Origin: Chromobacterium haemolyticum
GTDB taxonomy: Bacteria; Pseudomonadota; Gammaproteobacteria; Burkholderiales; Chromobacteriaceae
Assembly (NCBI RefSeq): GCF_002081825.1
Contig: NZ_MUKU01000003.1
Span: 171,788-235,787, forward strand
Reading direction: 5' to 3'
Length of the DNA stretch: 64,000 nt
This document shows positions 9,405 to 17,427 of the stretch, in pieces. How positions within the stretch are numbered: position 1 is the first letter of the stretch; each line of letters starts with the position of its first letter. The notes below the pieces were generated by a model. That model did not search any database, was not told where the DNA came from, and saw only the letters and a list, made by a program, of their open reading frames with translations. Position numbers and translations under genes: made by a program.

Positions 9405-9925
9405 AAACCGCAACCTTCGCAGGCGGCTGCTTCTGGTGCATCGAAAGCGCCTACAACCGCTTGGCCGGCGTCCACAGCGCCATTTCCGGCTATACCGGCG
9501 GCCCCGGCGCCAACCCCAGTTACAAGGAAGTCTGCGGCGGCCGCAGCGGCCACGTGGAAGCGGTGCAGATCCGCTACGACCCGGCCCAGATCGATTACGA
9601 CACCCTGCTACGCGCCTTCTTCGCGTTGCACGACCCCACCACCCTCAACCGCCAGGGCAACGACATCGGCCCGCAATACGCGTCGGTGCTGTTTTACCAC
9701 GACGAAGAACAGCGTCAGGCGGCGGAACGAAAGCTGGCGGACCTGGCCGGCGACTACCCGGCGCCCATCGTCACTCGGCTGGAGGCAGCGGCGCCTTTTT
9801 ATCCGGCGGAAGACTATCACCAGCAATACTTTGATCAACATGGCCACGAGCCCTATTGCCAGATGGTTGTAGCGCCAAAATTGGCCAAGTTTCAGCAACA
9901 TTTTTCTGTTTACTTGAAGAAATAA
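9401..9925 (+). CDS. msrA: Peptide-methionine (S)-S-oxide reductase
   Basis: 174 residues, starting at the ATG of the ATGA overlap with the deacetylase gene, GGAG upstream. The catalytic Cys is in FAGGCFWCIESAYNRL, followed by SGYTGG and the family motif VCGGRSGHVEAVQIRYDP; the conserved HDPTTLNRQGNDIGPQYASV region binds the methionine sulfoxide. Cytoplasmic, no signal peptide. It repairs oxidised Met residues and free Met sulfoxide. Confidence 0.95.
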   Translation: MKTATFAGGCFWCIESAYNRLAGVHSAISGYTGGPGANPSYKEVCGGRSGHVEAVQIRYDPAQIDYDTLLRAFFALHDPTTLNRQGNDIGPQYASVLFYHDEEQRQAAERKLADLAGDYPAPIVTRLEAAAPFYPAEDYHQQYFDQHGHEPYCQMVVAPKLAKFQQHFSVYLKK

Positions 9926-9976
9926 GCCACACCCTGCCAGGGGCGAACCCAGCTCCCGGCTTGGTTCGCGCGCCCC

Positions 9977-10017
9977 GGGCATCGCCGCTATAATCCGGCA
10001 CAGTAGCGGCGATGCCC
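9977..10017. promoter_or_regulatory. Palindrome enclosing a perfect -10 box, upstream of the sensor kinase gene
   Basis: GGGCATCGCCGCTA (9977-9990) and TAGCGGCGATGCCC (10004-10017) are perfect 14-bp inverted repeats around a 13-base centre. A TATAAT hexamer sits at 9989-9994, at the inner edge of the left arm. No good -35 is visible (TTCGCG at the right distance). The element could be an operator for the kinase/regulator pair or a transcript hairpin; position argues for the former. Confidence 0.5.
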
Positions 10018-10052
10018 AGATTGGCTGCGCGCCGGACGAACCCAACCTCCCC

Positions 10053-12329
10053 ATGGCAGACAAGCACAGCATCATCACTGCATTCCGCACCGCCTTCACC
10101 CGTCACCTGGACCTGTTGCGCACCGCCTCCCCCCGCGGACGCCTGGCCTGCGCCGTGTTGTGGCTGCTCACCTTCGCCCTGTTGCTGGGCCAATCGGTGG
10201 CGCTGGACCTCAATCAGCAGCATCAAGAACACCAACAGGTGCACAGCCTGATTCTCTCCGGCCTGCAGACCCGCCTGCAGGAAAGCGAGATGCTGCAACA
10301 AAGCGTGGTCGACATCGTCGATCAGGAAAACAGCCTGCGTGAAGCGCGCATCCGCCTATTGGTGGAGTCTCTGGCGCGCGAACAGCCTCAGCTCTACTTC
10401 ATCGGCTACCAGCCGCTGGTCAGCCACGCTTACCGCCGCGAATTCGAACGCATGCGCAGCCAGCTGCAAGGCCAGCCCTACCGCATCCGCGACTACCAGC
10501 ACCAGCAGGACAACGCCTGGGACCAGCAACAAGCCTGGCGGCTGGCGGCTAAACGGCCACGCTACCTGCCGCTTAGCATGGCCGAGCCCGGCCTGGCCTC
10601 CGACGATTGGCGCGAAATGGGCCTGGACCTGCTGGCCGACACCGTACTGGCGCCCTCCGTCCACCGCGCGATGGGTCAGGGCGAGGCGGTATCCCCGGTG
10701 CTGCGCCTCAACAACGGCAAGCAGGCCCTGGCCTTCTTCTCCGCCATCTACAATACCGAAGCGCCCTCGCCAGTGCCGCTGGTGCGCAGCGAGCAGACCG
10801 CGGGCATGGTGGTGCAGGTGCTGGCGCTGGACAAGCTGGTCAGCCTGACCCCCAATATGGCGACGCGCTACAGCGTGGCCTTACAGCGCAAGGACAGCGC
10901 GCCCAGCGGCTACGACCCGCTCATCTACCGCCATCAGCAACAGGACCAGCCCGGCTGGCTGGCGCACTGGCTGCTGCCGGCCCTGGAAATCCGCAAGAGC
11001 CTGGACACGCCCTACCTGCCCTATGAACTGACGGTGCGCCGCCAGCTCAGTTTCGACCGCACCGCTCCGCTGGAACTCCTGCTCAACGCCGTCTTCTCCA
11101 TGGTGCCGGCCTACCTGTTGCTGGTCATCCTGGCGCTGCGGGCGCAAAACCGCCAGGCGCAGGAACAGGCGCAAGACAAGCTCCACCGCGAGCGCGAATA
11201 CGCGATGGTGGCGCTCAGCGGCATCAGCGACGCTGTGATCAGCATCGACATCGACCTGAGCATCCGCTACCTCAACCCGGCGGCGGAAACCCTGCTTGGC
11301 CTCAAAGCCCGGGACGCCGCGCAACGCAAGCTGCATCAAGTGGTGAGGCTCAACTACGAGTTTGCGCGCCAGGTAGAGGAGGATCCGGTGCACAAGGCCA
11401 TCCAGCGCCGCGAAACCGTGCTGCTGGCGCAAAACTGCTATCTGATGCGCAGCGACGGCGAAAAACTGCTGATCGAAGGCTCGGTTTCCCCGCTGCCCGG
11501 CCGCGACGGCCGGCTGATGGGCGCGGTGCTGACCTTCCGCGATACCGCGCCGATCCGCCGCCGCATGCTGGCCGCGCTGGAAGCCAGCGAAACCCGCCTG
11601 CGCCAGCACGAAATGGAGCTGGCCCGCGTCGCCCGCATCAACACCATGGGCGAGATGGCCTCCGGCATCGCCCACGAGATCAACCAACCGCTGTCCGCCA
11701 TCATGAGCTACTGCCAGGCCGGCCTCAGCCTGCTGGAAGACGAAGAGCCGGACATGGCCATGCTGCGCCGCGCGCTGGATTCCTCCGTCACCCAAGCCAG
11801 CCGCGCCGGTCAAATCATCCAGCGCCTGCGCGAATTCGTGATCAAAAAAACCCAGCAATTCACCCCCATCGATCTGAACCAGGTGGTGGACAATGCGCTC
11901 AACCTGCTGGAATACGAACTAAAAACCCACGATATTCATATTGAGCAGAATATTTGCCATGATCTGCCCTTGGTCTACGCTGACAACATACAACTGGAAC
12001 AAGTGGTGCTGAACCTGATGCGCAACGCGCTGGACGCCATGGAAACCGTCGCCCCCTGGGGGCGGCTCAGCATCGCCACTAGCCTGAACGGCCGCTGGAT
12101 CCGGCTCAGCATAGGCGACAACGGCGCCGGCATCGCGCCGGAATTGCTGGATCGCATCTTCGCGCCCTTCTTCAGCACCAAAGCCAGCGGCATGGGATTG
12201 GGCCTGGCCATCTGCCAGACCGCCATAGAAGCGTTTGGCGGCAAGCTGAGCGCACGCAACAAATCAACCGGCGGCGCGGAATTCATCATTGAACTGCCGC
12301 AAAGGGACGCGCCGCCGTCAACGGGGTAA
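10053..12329 (+). CDS. Membrane sensor histidine kinase with PAS domain
   Basis: 758 residues. Membrane segments at about 29-50 and 345-365 bracket a roughly 290-residue periplasmic domain of no recognised family. Then come a PAS domain (from ALSGISDAVISIDIDLSIRY, about 385-500), the phospho-acceptor helix with His541 in GEMASGIAHEINQPLSAIMS, and the ATPase domain (NLMRNALDAME, IGDNGAGIAPELLD, FFSTKASGMGLGLAI). The H-box resembles the FixL/DctB branch. No clear ribosome site precedes the ATG, so the start is less sure. The next gene, 21 bp on, is its probable regulator partner. Signal unknown. Confidence 0.88.
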   Translation: MADKHSIITAFRTAFTRHLDLLRTASPRGRLACAVLWLLTFALLLGQSVALDLNQQHQEHQQVHSLILSGLQTRLQESEMLQQSVVDIVDQENSLREARIRLLVESLAREQPQLYFIGYQPLVSHAYRREFERMRSQLQGQPYRIRDYQHQQDNAWDQQQAWRLAAKRPRYLPLSMAEPGLASDDWREMGLDLLADTVLAPSVHRAMGQGEAVSPVLRLNNGKQALAFFSAIYNTEAPSPVPLVRSEQTAGMVVQVLALDKLVSLTPNMATRYSVALQRKDSAPSGYDPLIYRHQQQDQPGWLAHWLLPALEIRKSLDTPYLPYELTVRRQLSFDRTAPLELLLNAVFSMVPAYLLLVILALRAQNRQAQEQAQDKLHREREYAMVALSGISDAVISIDIDLSIRYLNPAAETLLGLKARDAAQRKLHQVVRLNYEFARQVEEDPVHKAIQRRETVLLAQNCYLMRSDGEKLLIEGSVSPLPGRDGRLMGAVLTFRDTAPIRRRMLAALEASETRLRQHEMELARVARINTMGEMASGIAHEINQPLSAIMSYCQAGLSLLEDEEPDMAMLRRALDSSVTQASRAGQIIQRLREFVIKKTQQFTPIDLNQVVDNALNLLEYELKTHDIHIEQNICHDLPLVYADNIQLEQVVLNLMRNALDAMETVAPWGRLSIATSLNGRWIRLSIGDNGAGIAPELLDRIFAPFFSTKASGMGLGLAICQTAIEAFGGKLSARNKSTGGAEFIIELPQRDAPPSTG

Positions 12330-12350
12330 CCGGCAGGAGTCAAAAACACA

Positions 12351-13019
12351 ATGCAAAACACCACGCCAACCGTCTACATCGTCGACGACGATCCGGCCGT
12401 ACTGGATTCGCTGGCCATGCTCATCGCCGCGCAAGGCATGCGCACCGTCACCTTCCCCAACGCGATGGAATTTCTCGCCCACTACGGCGGCAACGACATC
12501 GCCTGCCTGGTGCTGGACATCCGCATGCCGCAAATCAACGGCCTGGCGCTGCAGGAGCAACTGATCAATAAAAACGTGACCTTGCCCATCGTTTTCATCA
12601 CCGGCCACGGCGACATCGAACAATGCCGCCGCGCCTTCCAAACCGGCGCCATCGACTTTCTGACCAAGCCGATAGACCAAGCGCGGCTGATCGAAAGCCT
12701 GCGCAAGGGCATACGCCTCAGCATCCTGCAACACCGCAAGGAAGAAGAAACCCAGGAAGTGATGGGCCTGCTCGCCCGCATCAGCGGCCGCGAGCGCGAA
12801 GTACTGGAACTGGTGGCGGACGGCATGTCCAGCAAGGAAATCGCCCGGGTGCTGGACCTGTCACCGCGCACCATAGAAGTACATAGGGCCAACCTGTTCA
12901 ACAAACTCGGTGTAGACTCTCTGGCGGACCTGGTGCGCTTCTACCTGAAAGCGCTGGAAGCCACCGGCAAGAAACCCAACGACGACAGTTTTTTGAACGA
13001 TACGCCCACCCCTTACTGA
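12351..13019 (+). CDS. FixJ-type response regulator (REC + LuxR HTH)
   Basis: 222 residues. Receiver domain residues 1-120 with the acidic pair in VDDDPAVLDS, phospho-acceptor Asp56 in CLVLDIRMPQINGLAL, Thr in FITGHGDIEQ and Lys in DFLTKPIDQARL. C-terminal LuxR-type helix-turn-helix: ISGREREVLELVADGMSSKE then IARVLDLSPRTIEVHRANL. The AGGAG site is 10 bases before the ATG. It is the cognate partner of the kinase encoded just upstream. The REC spelling matches FixJ/TtrR-like regulators; target genes are not evident in the window. Confidence 0.92.
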   Translation: MQNTTPTVYIVDDDPAVLDSLAMLIAAQGMRTVTFPNAMEFLAHYGGNDIACLVLDIRMPQINGLALQEQLINKNVTLPIVFITGHGDIEQCRRAFQTGAIDFLTKPIDQARLIESLRKGIRLSILQHRKEEETQEVMGLLARISGREREVLELVADGMSSKEIARVLDLSPRTIEVHRANLFNKLGVDSLADLVRFYLKALEATGKKPNDDSFLNDTPTPY

Positions 13020-13028
13020 AACAACGCC

Positions 13029-13904
13029 ATGGAACGACTGTTCAAACACGTCTGCCTGGTGGCGCGGCACAGCAAGCCCGCCATCGTTGAATCCCTGCGC
13101 CGGCTGGCCGACCACCTGTCCGCCTCCGGCGCCACCGTGCTGATCGACAAAGACAGCGCCACCCAGCAGGAAGCCGGCCCGCACGCGCTGATAGACCGCA
13201 ACGACATGGGCAAGCTGGCCGACATCGTCATCGTGCTGGGCGGCGACGGCACCATGCTGTCCATCGCCCGGCTGCTGGCCCCCTACCGCGTGCCGCTGAT
13301 CGGCATCAACCAGGGCCGGCTGGGCTTCATGACCGACATCCCCCTGCACGAGATGCTGGACTCCGTGGACGCCATCCTGCGCGGCGATTTCGTGCCGGAA
13401 GACCGCATTCTGCTGCAGGCCGCGGTGATACGCGAAGACGCCGAAGTGGCCAACGCGCTGGCCTTCAACGACGTGGTGTTCAGCCGCGGCGCCATGGGCT
13501 CGATGATAGAGTTCGAAGTCTTCATCGATAACCAGTTCGTCTACAGCCAGCGTTCGGACGGCCTCATCGTCTCTACCCCCACCGGCTCCACCGCCTACTC
13601 GCTGGCCTCGGGCGGCCCCATCCTGCACCCCACGCTGCAGGCAATCGCCCTGGTGCCCATCTGCCCGCAATCGCTGAGCAACCGCCCCATCGCGGTCAAC
13701 GACTCCTGCGAAGTGGAATTCATGCTCACCCGCGGCCTGGACGCGCGCGTGCACTTCGACGGCCAATCCCATTGCGACCTGATGGAAATGGACCGCGTGC
13801 TGATCCGCCGCTACCGCAACCCGCTGCGCATCCTGCACCCGGTGGGTTACAACTACTACGACATGCTGCGCCACAAGCTCCACTGGGGCGAGCGCCTGCT
13901 CTGA
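13029..13904 (+). CDS. nadK: NAD kinase
   Basis: 291 residues. Contains the NAD-kinase signature IVLGGDGTMLSIARLL (GGDGT at 71-75) and the second conserved motif STPTGSTAYSLASGGPILHP. Phosphorylates NAD to NADP in the cytoplasm. The start is 10 bp after the response-regulator stop; recN follows 18 bp later. A nadK-recN pair is a common gammaproteobacterial and betaproteobacterial arrangement. Confidence 0.96.
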   Translation: MERLFKHVCLVARHSKPAIVESLRRLADHLSASGATVLIDKDSATQQEAGPHALIDRNDMGKLADIVIVLGGDGTMLSIARLLAPYRVPLIGINQGRLGFMTDIPLHEMLDSVDAILRGDFVPEDRILLQAAVIREDAEVANALAFNDVVFSRGAMGSMIEFEVFIDNQFVYSQRSDGLIVSTPTGSTAYSLASGGPILHPTLQAIALVPICPQSLSNRPIAVNDSCEVEFMLTRGLDARVHFDGQSHCDLMEMDRVLIRRYRNPLRILHPVGYNYYDMLRHKLHWGERLL

Positions 13905-13922
13905 CACCTGACGCGAACACCC

Positions 13923-15593
13923 ATGCTCCTATCGCTGACCGTTAAAGACTTCGTCATCGTCGACAGCATCTCGCTGGACTTCCAAGCCGGCTTCACCGTG
14001 CTCACCGGCGAAACCGGCGCCGGCAAGTCCATACTGCTGGACGCCTTGAGCCTGCTGCTGGGCGACCGCGCCGAAGGCGCTCAAGTGCGCGAAGGCGCCG
14101 AACGCGCCGAGATCACCGCCGAATTCGACACCCGCTGCCGCCCGGAAATCGACGTATGGCTGGAAGAAAACGGCCTCAACGGCGACGACGACGTGCTCTT
14201 GCTGCGCCGGCTGCTGGATAAATCCGGCCGCTCGCGCAGCTTCGTCAACGGCCAGGCCGCCACCCTCAGCCAACTCAAGCAGCTGGGCGAATTCCTGGTC
14301 GACATCCACGGCCAGCACGCCCACCAGTCGCTGATGAAAGCCGACGCCCAACGCCAGCTGCTGGACGCCTACGCCGGCTCCGTCGCGCTGGCCCGCGACG
14401 TGCACAAAGCCTGGCAGGACTGGCAAGCCGCCCGCCGCGCCCGCGTCGACGCCGAGCGGCTGTCGCGCGAATCCGAAGTCGAACGCGAAAGGCTGAACTG
14501 GCAGATCAACGAACTGAGCGAACTCAATCTGCAGCCGGACGAATGGAGCGTGCTGAACCAAAGCCACTCCCGGCTGGCCAACGCCGCCGAACTGGCGCAA
14601 AGCGCCCAGCTGGCGGTGGACACCCTGTCCGAGATGGACAATAGCTGCCTGACCATGTTGTCCCAGGTGCAAACCCGGCTCAGCAAGCTGGCCAATCTGG
14701 ACCCGCGGCTGGCGGACACCCTGTCGTTGCTCGACTCCGTGGACGCCGAACTGCGCGAAGTGGTCTACAGCCTGCGCGACTACGCCAGCGACATCGACGA
14801 AAACCCCGGCCAGCTGGCCGAAGTGGAAGGCCGGCTGGAAGCGCTGATGAGCACCGCGCGCAAATACCGGGTACAGCCGCAAGACCTGCAGGAAAAACTG
14901 GACGACTGGCAGCAACAGCTGCAAGCGCTGGAAGCCTCCGCCGACATCGAAGCGCTGTCCCTGGCGGAAACCTCCGCGTTGGCGCGCTACCGCACGCAGG
15001 CCGAAGCGCTGTCCGGCAAACGCCGCCAGGCCGCCAGCGAGCTGTCCGCGCGCATCGGCGCGGAAATGCAGCACCTAGCGATGAGCGGCGCGCGCTTCGC
15101 CATCGAACTGGCGCCCCAGCCCGAACCCGGCGCCCACGGTCTGGAATCCATCGAATACCTGGTGGCCGCCAACGCCGGCACCAGCCTGCGTCCGCTAGCC
15201 AAAGTGGCTTCCGGCGGCGAACTATCCCGCATCAGCCTGGCCATGCAGGTGGTGATCAGCCAGGTGGCCAGCGTGCCCACGCTGATCTTCGACGAGGTGG
15301 ACGTCGGTATCGGCGGCCGCGTCGCCGAAGTCATCGGCCACATGCTGCGACAGCTGGGCCAGCGCTACCAAGTGCTGTGCATCACCCACCTGCCCCAAGT
15401 GGCCTCCTGCGGCAGCCATCACTGGCAGGTCAGCAAGAGCGAACACAAGGGCCGGGTCAAGAGCCGCATCGAGCCGCTGGACAGCGAACAACGGGTGCTG
15501 GAAATCGCCCGCATGCTGGGCGGCGTGGAGCTGACCCAGACCACGCGCGAGCACGCGGCGGAAATGCTGGCGTCAAATGCGCCGGCCCTCTAG
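13923..15593 (+). CDS. recN: DNA repair protein RecN
   Basis: 556 residues, the usual RecN length. SMC-like architecture: Walker A LTGETGAGKSILLDAL at residues 28-43, central helical coiled-coil region (about 150-370), then the ABC signature ASGGELSRISLAMQVV, Walker B TLIFDEVDVGIGGRVAE and the ITHLPQVAS switch. Acts in recombinational repair of double-strand breaks. In many bacteria recN is LexA-controlled; no SOS box was sought or seen in the 18-bp spacer from nadK. Confidence 0.96.
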   Translation: MLLSLTVKDFVIVDSISLDFQAGFTVLTGETGAGKSILLDALSLLLGDRAEGAQVREGAERAEITAEFDTRCRPEIDVWLEENGLNGDDDVLLLRRLLDKSGRSRSFVNGQAATLSQLKQLGEFLVDIHGQHAHQSLMKADAQRQLLDAYAGSVALARDVHKAWQDWQAARRARVDAERLSRESEVERERLNWQINELSELNLQPDEWSVLNQSHSRLANAAELAQSAQLAVDTLSEMDNSCLTMLSQVQTRLSKLANLDPRLADTLSLLDSVDAELREVVYSLRDYASDIDENPGQLAEVEGRLEALMSTARKYRVQPQDLQEKLDDWQQQLQALEASADIEALSLAETSALARYRTQAEALSGKRRQAASELSARIGAEMQHLAMSGARFAIELAPQPEPGAHGLESIEYLVAANAGTSLRPLAKVASGGELSRISLAMQVVISQVASVPTLIFDEVDVGIGGRVAEVIGHMLRQLGQRYQVLCITHLPQVASCGSHHWQVSKSEHKGRVKSRIEPLDSEQRVLEIARMLGGVELTQTTREHAAEMLASNAPAL

Positions 15594-15707
15594 CCAAAGC
15601 GACTAAGACCCGCTAGAATTGCGCCCTCTTACCGATTCGGGAAGTGCAGCAGGCCGGATTCATGCCGTGATCTTGCGCTCCGCTCGTCTCGGCTATGACC
15701 AGACGCT

Positions 15708-15795
15708 GGAGGTTTGGGTGAGTGGTTTAAACCAGCAGTCTTGAAAACTGCCGACGGGCAACCGTCCGTGGGTTCGAATCCCACAGCCTCCGCCA
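15708..15795 (+). tRNA. tRNA-Ser (anticodon TGA)
   Basis: 88 nt including encoded CCA. Acceptor stem GGAGGTT pairs with AGCCTCC (one G-T wobble), discriminator G. Anticodon arm GCAGT/ACTGC encloses CTTGAAA, anticodon TGA at 15742-15744. A long variable arm (CGACGGGCAACCGTCC region) as in class II tRNAs, and T arm GTGGG-TTCGAAT-CCCAC. Followed directly by a strong hairpin terminator. The 3' end of tRNA-Ser genes is a common phage integration site, relevant to the cassette on its right. Confidence 0.97.
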
Positions 15796-15800
15796 ATATC

Positions 15801-15828
15801 AAAAGCCCGGACATATGTCCGGGCTTTT
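15801..15828. terminator. Bidirectional terminator after tRNA-Ser
   Basis: Perfect 12-bp stem AAAAGCCCGGAC / GTCCGGGCTTTT with loop ATAT, A-rich on one side and T-rich on the other, so it can end both the tRNA transcript and the minus-strand transcript of the 84-residue gene whose stop is at 15856. Confidence 0.92.
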
Positions 15829-15855
15829 GTCTTTTTCGCCTTGTCTCCGGGCAAT

Positions 15856-16110
15856 CTACTTGGCTGTGCTGCCCTGCATCGCAGCAATCACCAGCCGCAA
15901 CCGGTCGCACGCGCATTCCACGCCATACCTCGCCTCCAGCAGGCTCCACAAAACCTCTGGGGACAGTTCTACGATGAACGGGGTTTGACGCGGCGGTTGA
16001 CGGGACATCTCCCGGCGCAGCGCCTCGGGCAATTGTTTGAAATGGGATTGGGCGGCACGAATATGCCTGAGGGCGCGACGCGCCTCGCGGAGGGTGTCGG
16101 TCTTGGCCAT
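15856..16110 (-). CDS. Small hypothetical protein, predicted target of C4-type antisense RNA
   Basis: 84 residues, basic and mostly helical (MAKTDTLREARRALRHIRAA start, LSPEVLWSLLEARYGVE in the middle). No domain recognised. The ribosome site AGGAGG is 6 bases from the ATG and lies inside a segment (16116-16136) complementary to the antisense stretch of the C4-like RNA encoded upstream in the same transcript. In phage P1 the gene in this place is icd (cell-division inhibitor) followed by ant; this protein shows no obvious similarity to either, so no function is assigned. It ends 27 bp from the shared terminator. Confidence 0.75.
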   Translation of the reverse strand: MAKTDTLREARRALRHIRAAQSHFKQLPEALRREMSRQPPRQTPFIVELSPEVLWSLLEARYGVECACDRLRLVIAAMQGSTAK

Positions 16111-16115
16111 GGCGG

Positions 16116-16136
16116 CCTCCTGTATGTCGTTTTGAG
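16116..16136 (-). promoter_or_regulatory. Antisense target overlapping the ribosome site of the 84-residue gene
   Basis: Minus-strand CTCAAAACGACATACAGGAG is complementary, apart from one extra base, to CTGTATGCGGTTTTGAG in the C4-like RNA (16169-16185). Pairing would cover the AGGAGG ribosome site at 16116-16121. Confidence 0.65.
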
Positions 16137-16155
16137 TTCTGCCCCTTTTGAGAGG

Positions 16156-16240
16156 GCGGCCGGGTGCTCAAAACCGCATACAGACGGCGGGCGTATTCCC
16201 CTTGCGGGTATTGTATTAGCCGCACACCCGGCCATGGACG
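16156..16240 (-). ncRNA. C4-type antisense RNA (phage immunity RNA)
   Basis: Minus-strand RNA closed by a 9-bp stem GGCCGGGTG (16233-16225) / CACCCGGCC (16166-16158), containing an inner CCCGCAAGGGG hairpin. Its 3' half carries CTGTATGCGGTTTTGAGCAC, complementary both to the ribosome site of the downstream 84-residue gene and to two blocks upstream in the same transcript (16334-16345 and 16317-16323). This layout, one transcript holding target, antisense RNA and a second target at the next gene's ribosome site, is that of phage P1/P7 c4. Exact processed ends are inferred. Confidence 0.75.
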
Positions 16241-16316
16241 CGCATTGTCCCACAAGTGGGAGTTTGCCAAAACCATGGACGCAAAAAATCCGCGAATCTT
16301 ACGGGTGCGGTAGCCG

Positions 16317-16345
16317 CTGTATGTTTGTTTGGTGTTTTGAGCACC
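16317..16345 (-). promoter_or_regulatory. Upstream copy of the C4 pairing blocks
   Basis: On the minus strand GGTGCTCAAAAC (16345-16334) and CATACAG (16323-16317) repeat the two blocks that the C4 RNA can pair with, separated by ten bases. They lie at the expected 5' end of the transcript. Confidence 0.55.
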
Positions 16346-16352
16346 GGGAATG

Positions 16353-16393
16353 ACCATAGCCCGTTGGCGCTGACCATGTCAACGGCACATGGT
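16353..16393 (-). promoter_or_regulatory. Promoter and overlapping operator-like palindrome for the C4 cassette
   Basis: Minus-strand TTGACA (16382-16377), 18-base spacer, TATGGT (16358-16353). The palindrome ACCATGT-N7-ACATGGT (16373-16393) covers the -35 box, as expected for a repressor-controlled phage promoter. No repressor gene is in the window. Confidence 0.5.
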
Positions 16394-16439
16394 CCGACGT
16401 CGGCTACACTCAAGTAGCATCGCCGTATTGGAGAATCCC

Positions 16440-16838
16440 ATGTCCACGCCGCCGCGCCATCTCAGCATCAGTATTGCCTGCCCTTTCGCCCGCGCCTACG
16501 CCTTGCTGGCGCCGCCGGAAAACTTCCCGCGCTGGGCGTCCGGCTTGGCCGGCGCGCTGCGCCGCGACGGCGACGGCTGGCTGGCGGACACGCCTCACGG
16601 CGTGATGCCCTTGCGCTTTTCGCCGACCAATGACTACGGCGTGCTGGATCACTGGGTGTCGCCGCCCGGGCAGGCGGAGGTCTACGTCCCCTTGCGCCTG
16701 CTGGCGCGCGATGAGGGTTGCGAGCTGCTGTTGACGCTGTTCCGCCAGCCCGGCGTCGACGACGCGCAATTCGAGGCCGACGCCGACTGGGTGACGCGCG
16801 ATCTGGCCGCGGCCAAAGCCTGGCTGGAACGGAACTGA
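16440..16838 (+). CDS. SRPBCC-family protein (hypothetical)
   Basis: 132 residues, start ATG 16440 with TTGGAG upstream. The pattern LSISIACPFARAYALLAPPE then NFPRWASGLAGAL, ending in an amphipathic helix (DLAAAKAWLERN), is that of small START/SRPBCC-like proteins that bind hydrophobic ligands in a helix-grip fold. Ligand and role are unknown. It is transcribed away from the C4 cassette. Confidence 0.75.
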   Translation: MSTPPRHLSISIACPFARAYALLAPPENFPRWASGLAGALRRDGDGWLADTPHGVMPLRFSPTNDYGVLDHWVSPPGQAEVYVPLRLLARDEGCELLLTLFRQPGVDDAQFEADADWVTRDLAAAKAWLERN

Positions 16839-16848
16839 GCGGCCGCGT

Positions 16849-17328
16849 TCAATGCGCCGCCCGCGCCGCTTCGGCGGTGAAGCAGTGCAGCACGTGCCGG
16901 CCTATGCTGCCCGCCAATTCCTCGTCCGCCAGAAACACCGCGCCCAAGCCTTCCCCGCGCAATAGTTCGGCTTCCTCCGCATTGCGCGCGCGCAGCGCGA
17001 TGCGCAACTCCGGGTTCAAGGTACGCGCCACCTCCACCATCTGCCGCAGATTCAGCGCGTCCGCCGTGGTCACCGCCAACACCGAGGCGGCGTGGCCGCA
17101 AAAGGAAATGTCGCGCCCGGTTTCCGCCTCCGGCAGCCCAACGCAGGATTTGAACCACTGGCGGTTTTCGCCCACCAGGCTGACCAGGGCGATGGGCACC
17201 CGAAACAAGCGCTTGGCCATCCGGGTCAACCGGTCGAAACGCTCCTCCGCTGCGGTATCCAGCACGCCCAGCGCGCGCAGGGTCGCCAAACGCCGCGGTT
17301 CGTCCACTGAAATATCCGGTGTTTTCAT
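16849..17328 (-). CDS. Chimeric GAF-domain / RCK (KefB-type) protein, probable deletion fusion
   Basis: 159 residues from ATG 17328 (GGAGG upstream). Residues 1-79 read as the start of a GAF sensor protein: RLATLRALGVLDTAAEERFD, VPIALVSLVGENRQWFKSC and RDISFCGHA. From about residue 80 the sequence abruptly becomes the end of a TrkA-N/RCK domain as found in KefB or YbaL antiporters: TADALNLRQMVEVARTLNPE, AEEAELLRGEGLGAVFLADE, GSIGRHVL. Neither half is a complete domain. The frame is intact, but this is best explained as an in-frame deletion joining two genes (junction near 17080-17095). Function doubtful. Confidence 0.75.
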   Translation of the reverse strand: MKTPDISVDEPRRLATLRALGVLDTAAEERFDRLTRMAKRLFRVPIALVSLVGENRQWFKSCVGLPEAETGRDISFCGHAASVLAVTTADALNLRQMVEVARTLNPELRIALRARNAEEAELLRGEGLGAVFLADEELAGSIGRHVLHCFTAEAARAAH

Positions 17329-17427
17329 GCCCGCCTCCAGCACGTCGGTTCGCCGCCTGCGCGGCCACACAATGATAATTGCATCGCATGGCGCGAACCC
17401 AACGCCGGAGCCGGGCGGGCCTGCGGC

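Noticed and set aside
15629..16357. Minus-strand open frame of 242 codons through the C4 region and across the tRNA
   Set aside because: It reads antisense across tRNA-Ser and its terminator and through the structured RNA. Similar frames over C4 loci are often annotated as Ash or Icd-like proteins but here the RNA features explain the sequence better.
16216..16413. 65-codon minus-strand frame over the C4 promoter
   Set aside because: Covers promoter, operator and pairing blocks; no ribosome site; typical spurious translation of a C4 leader.
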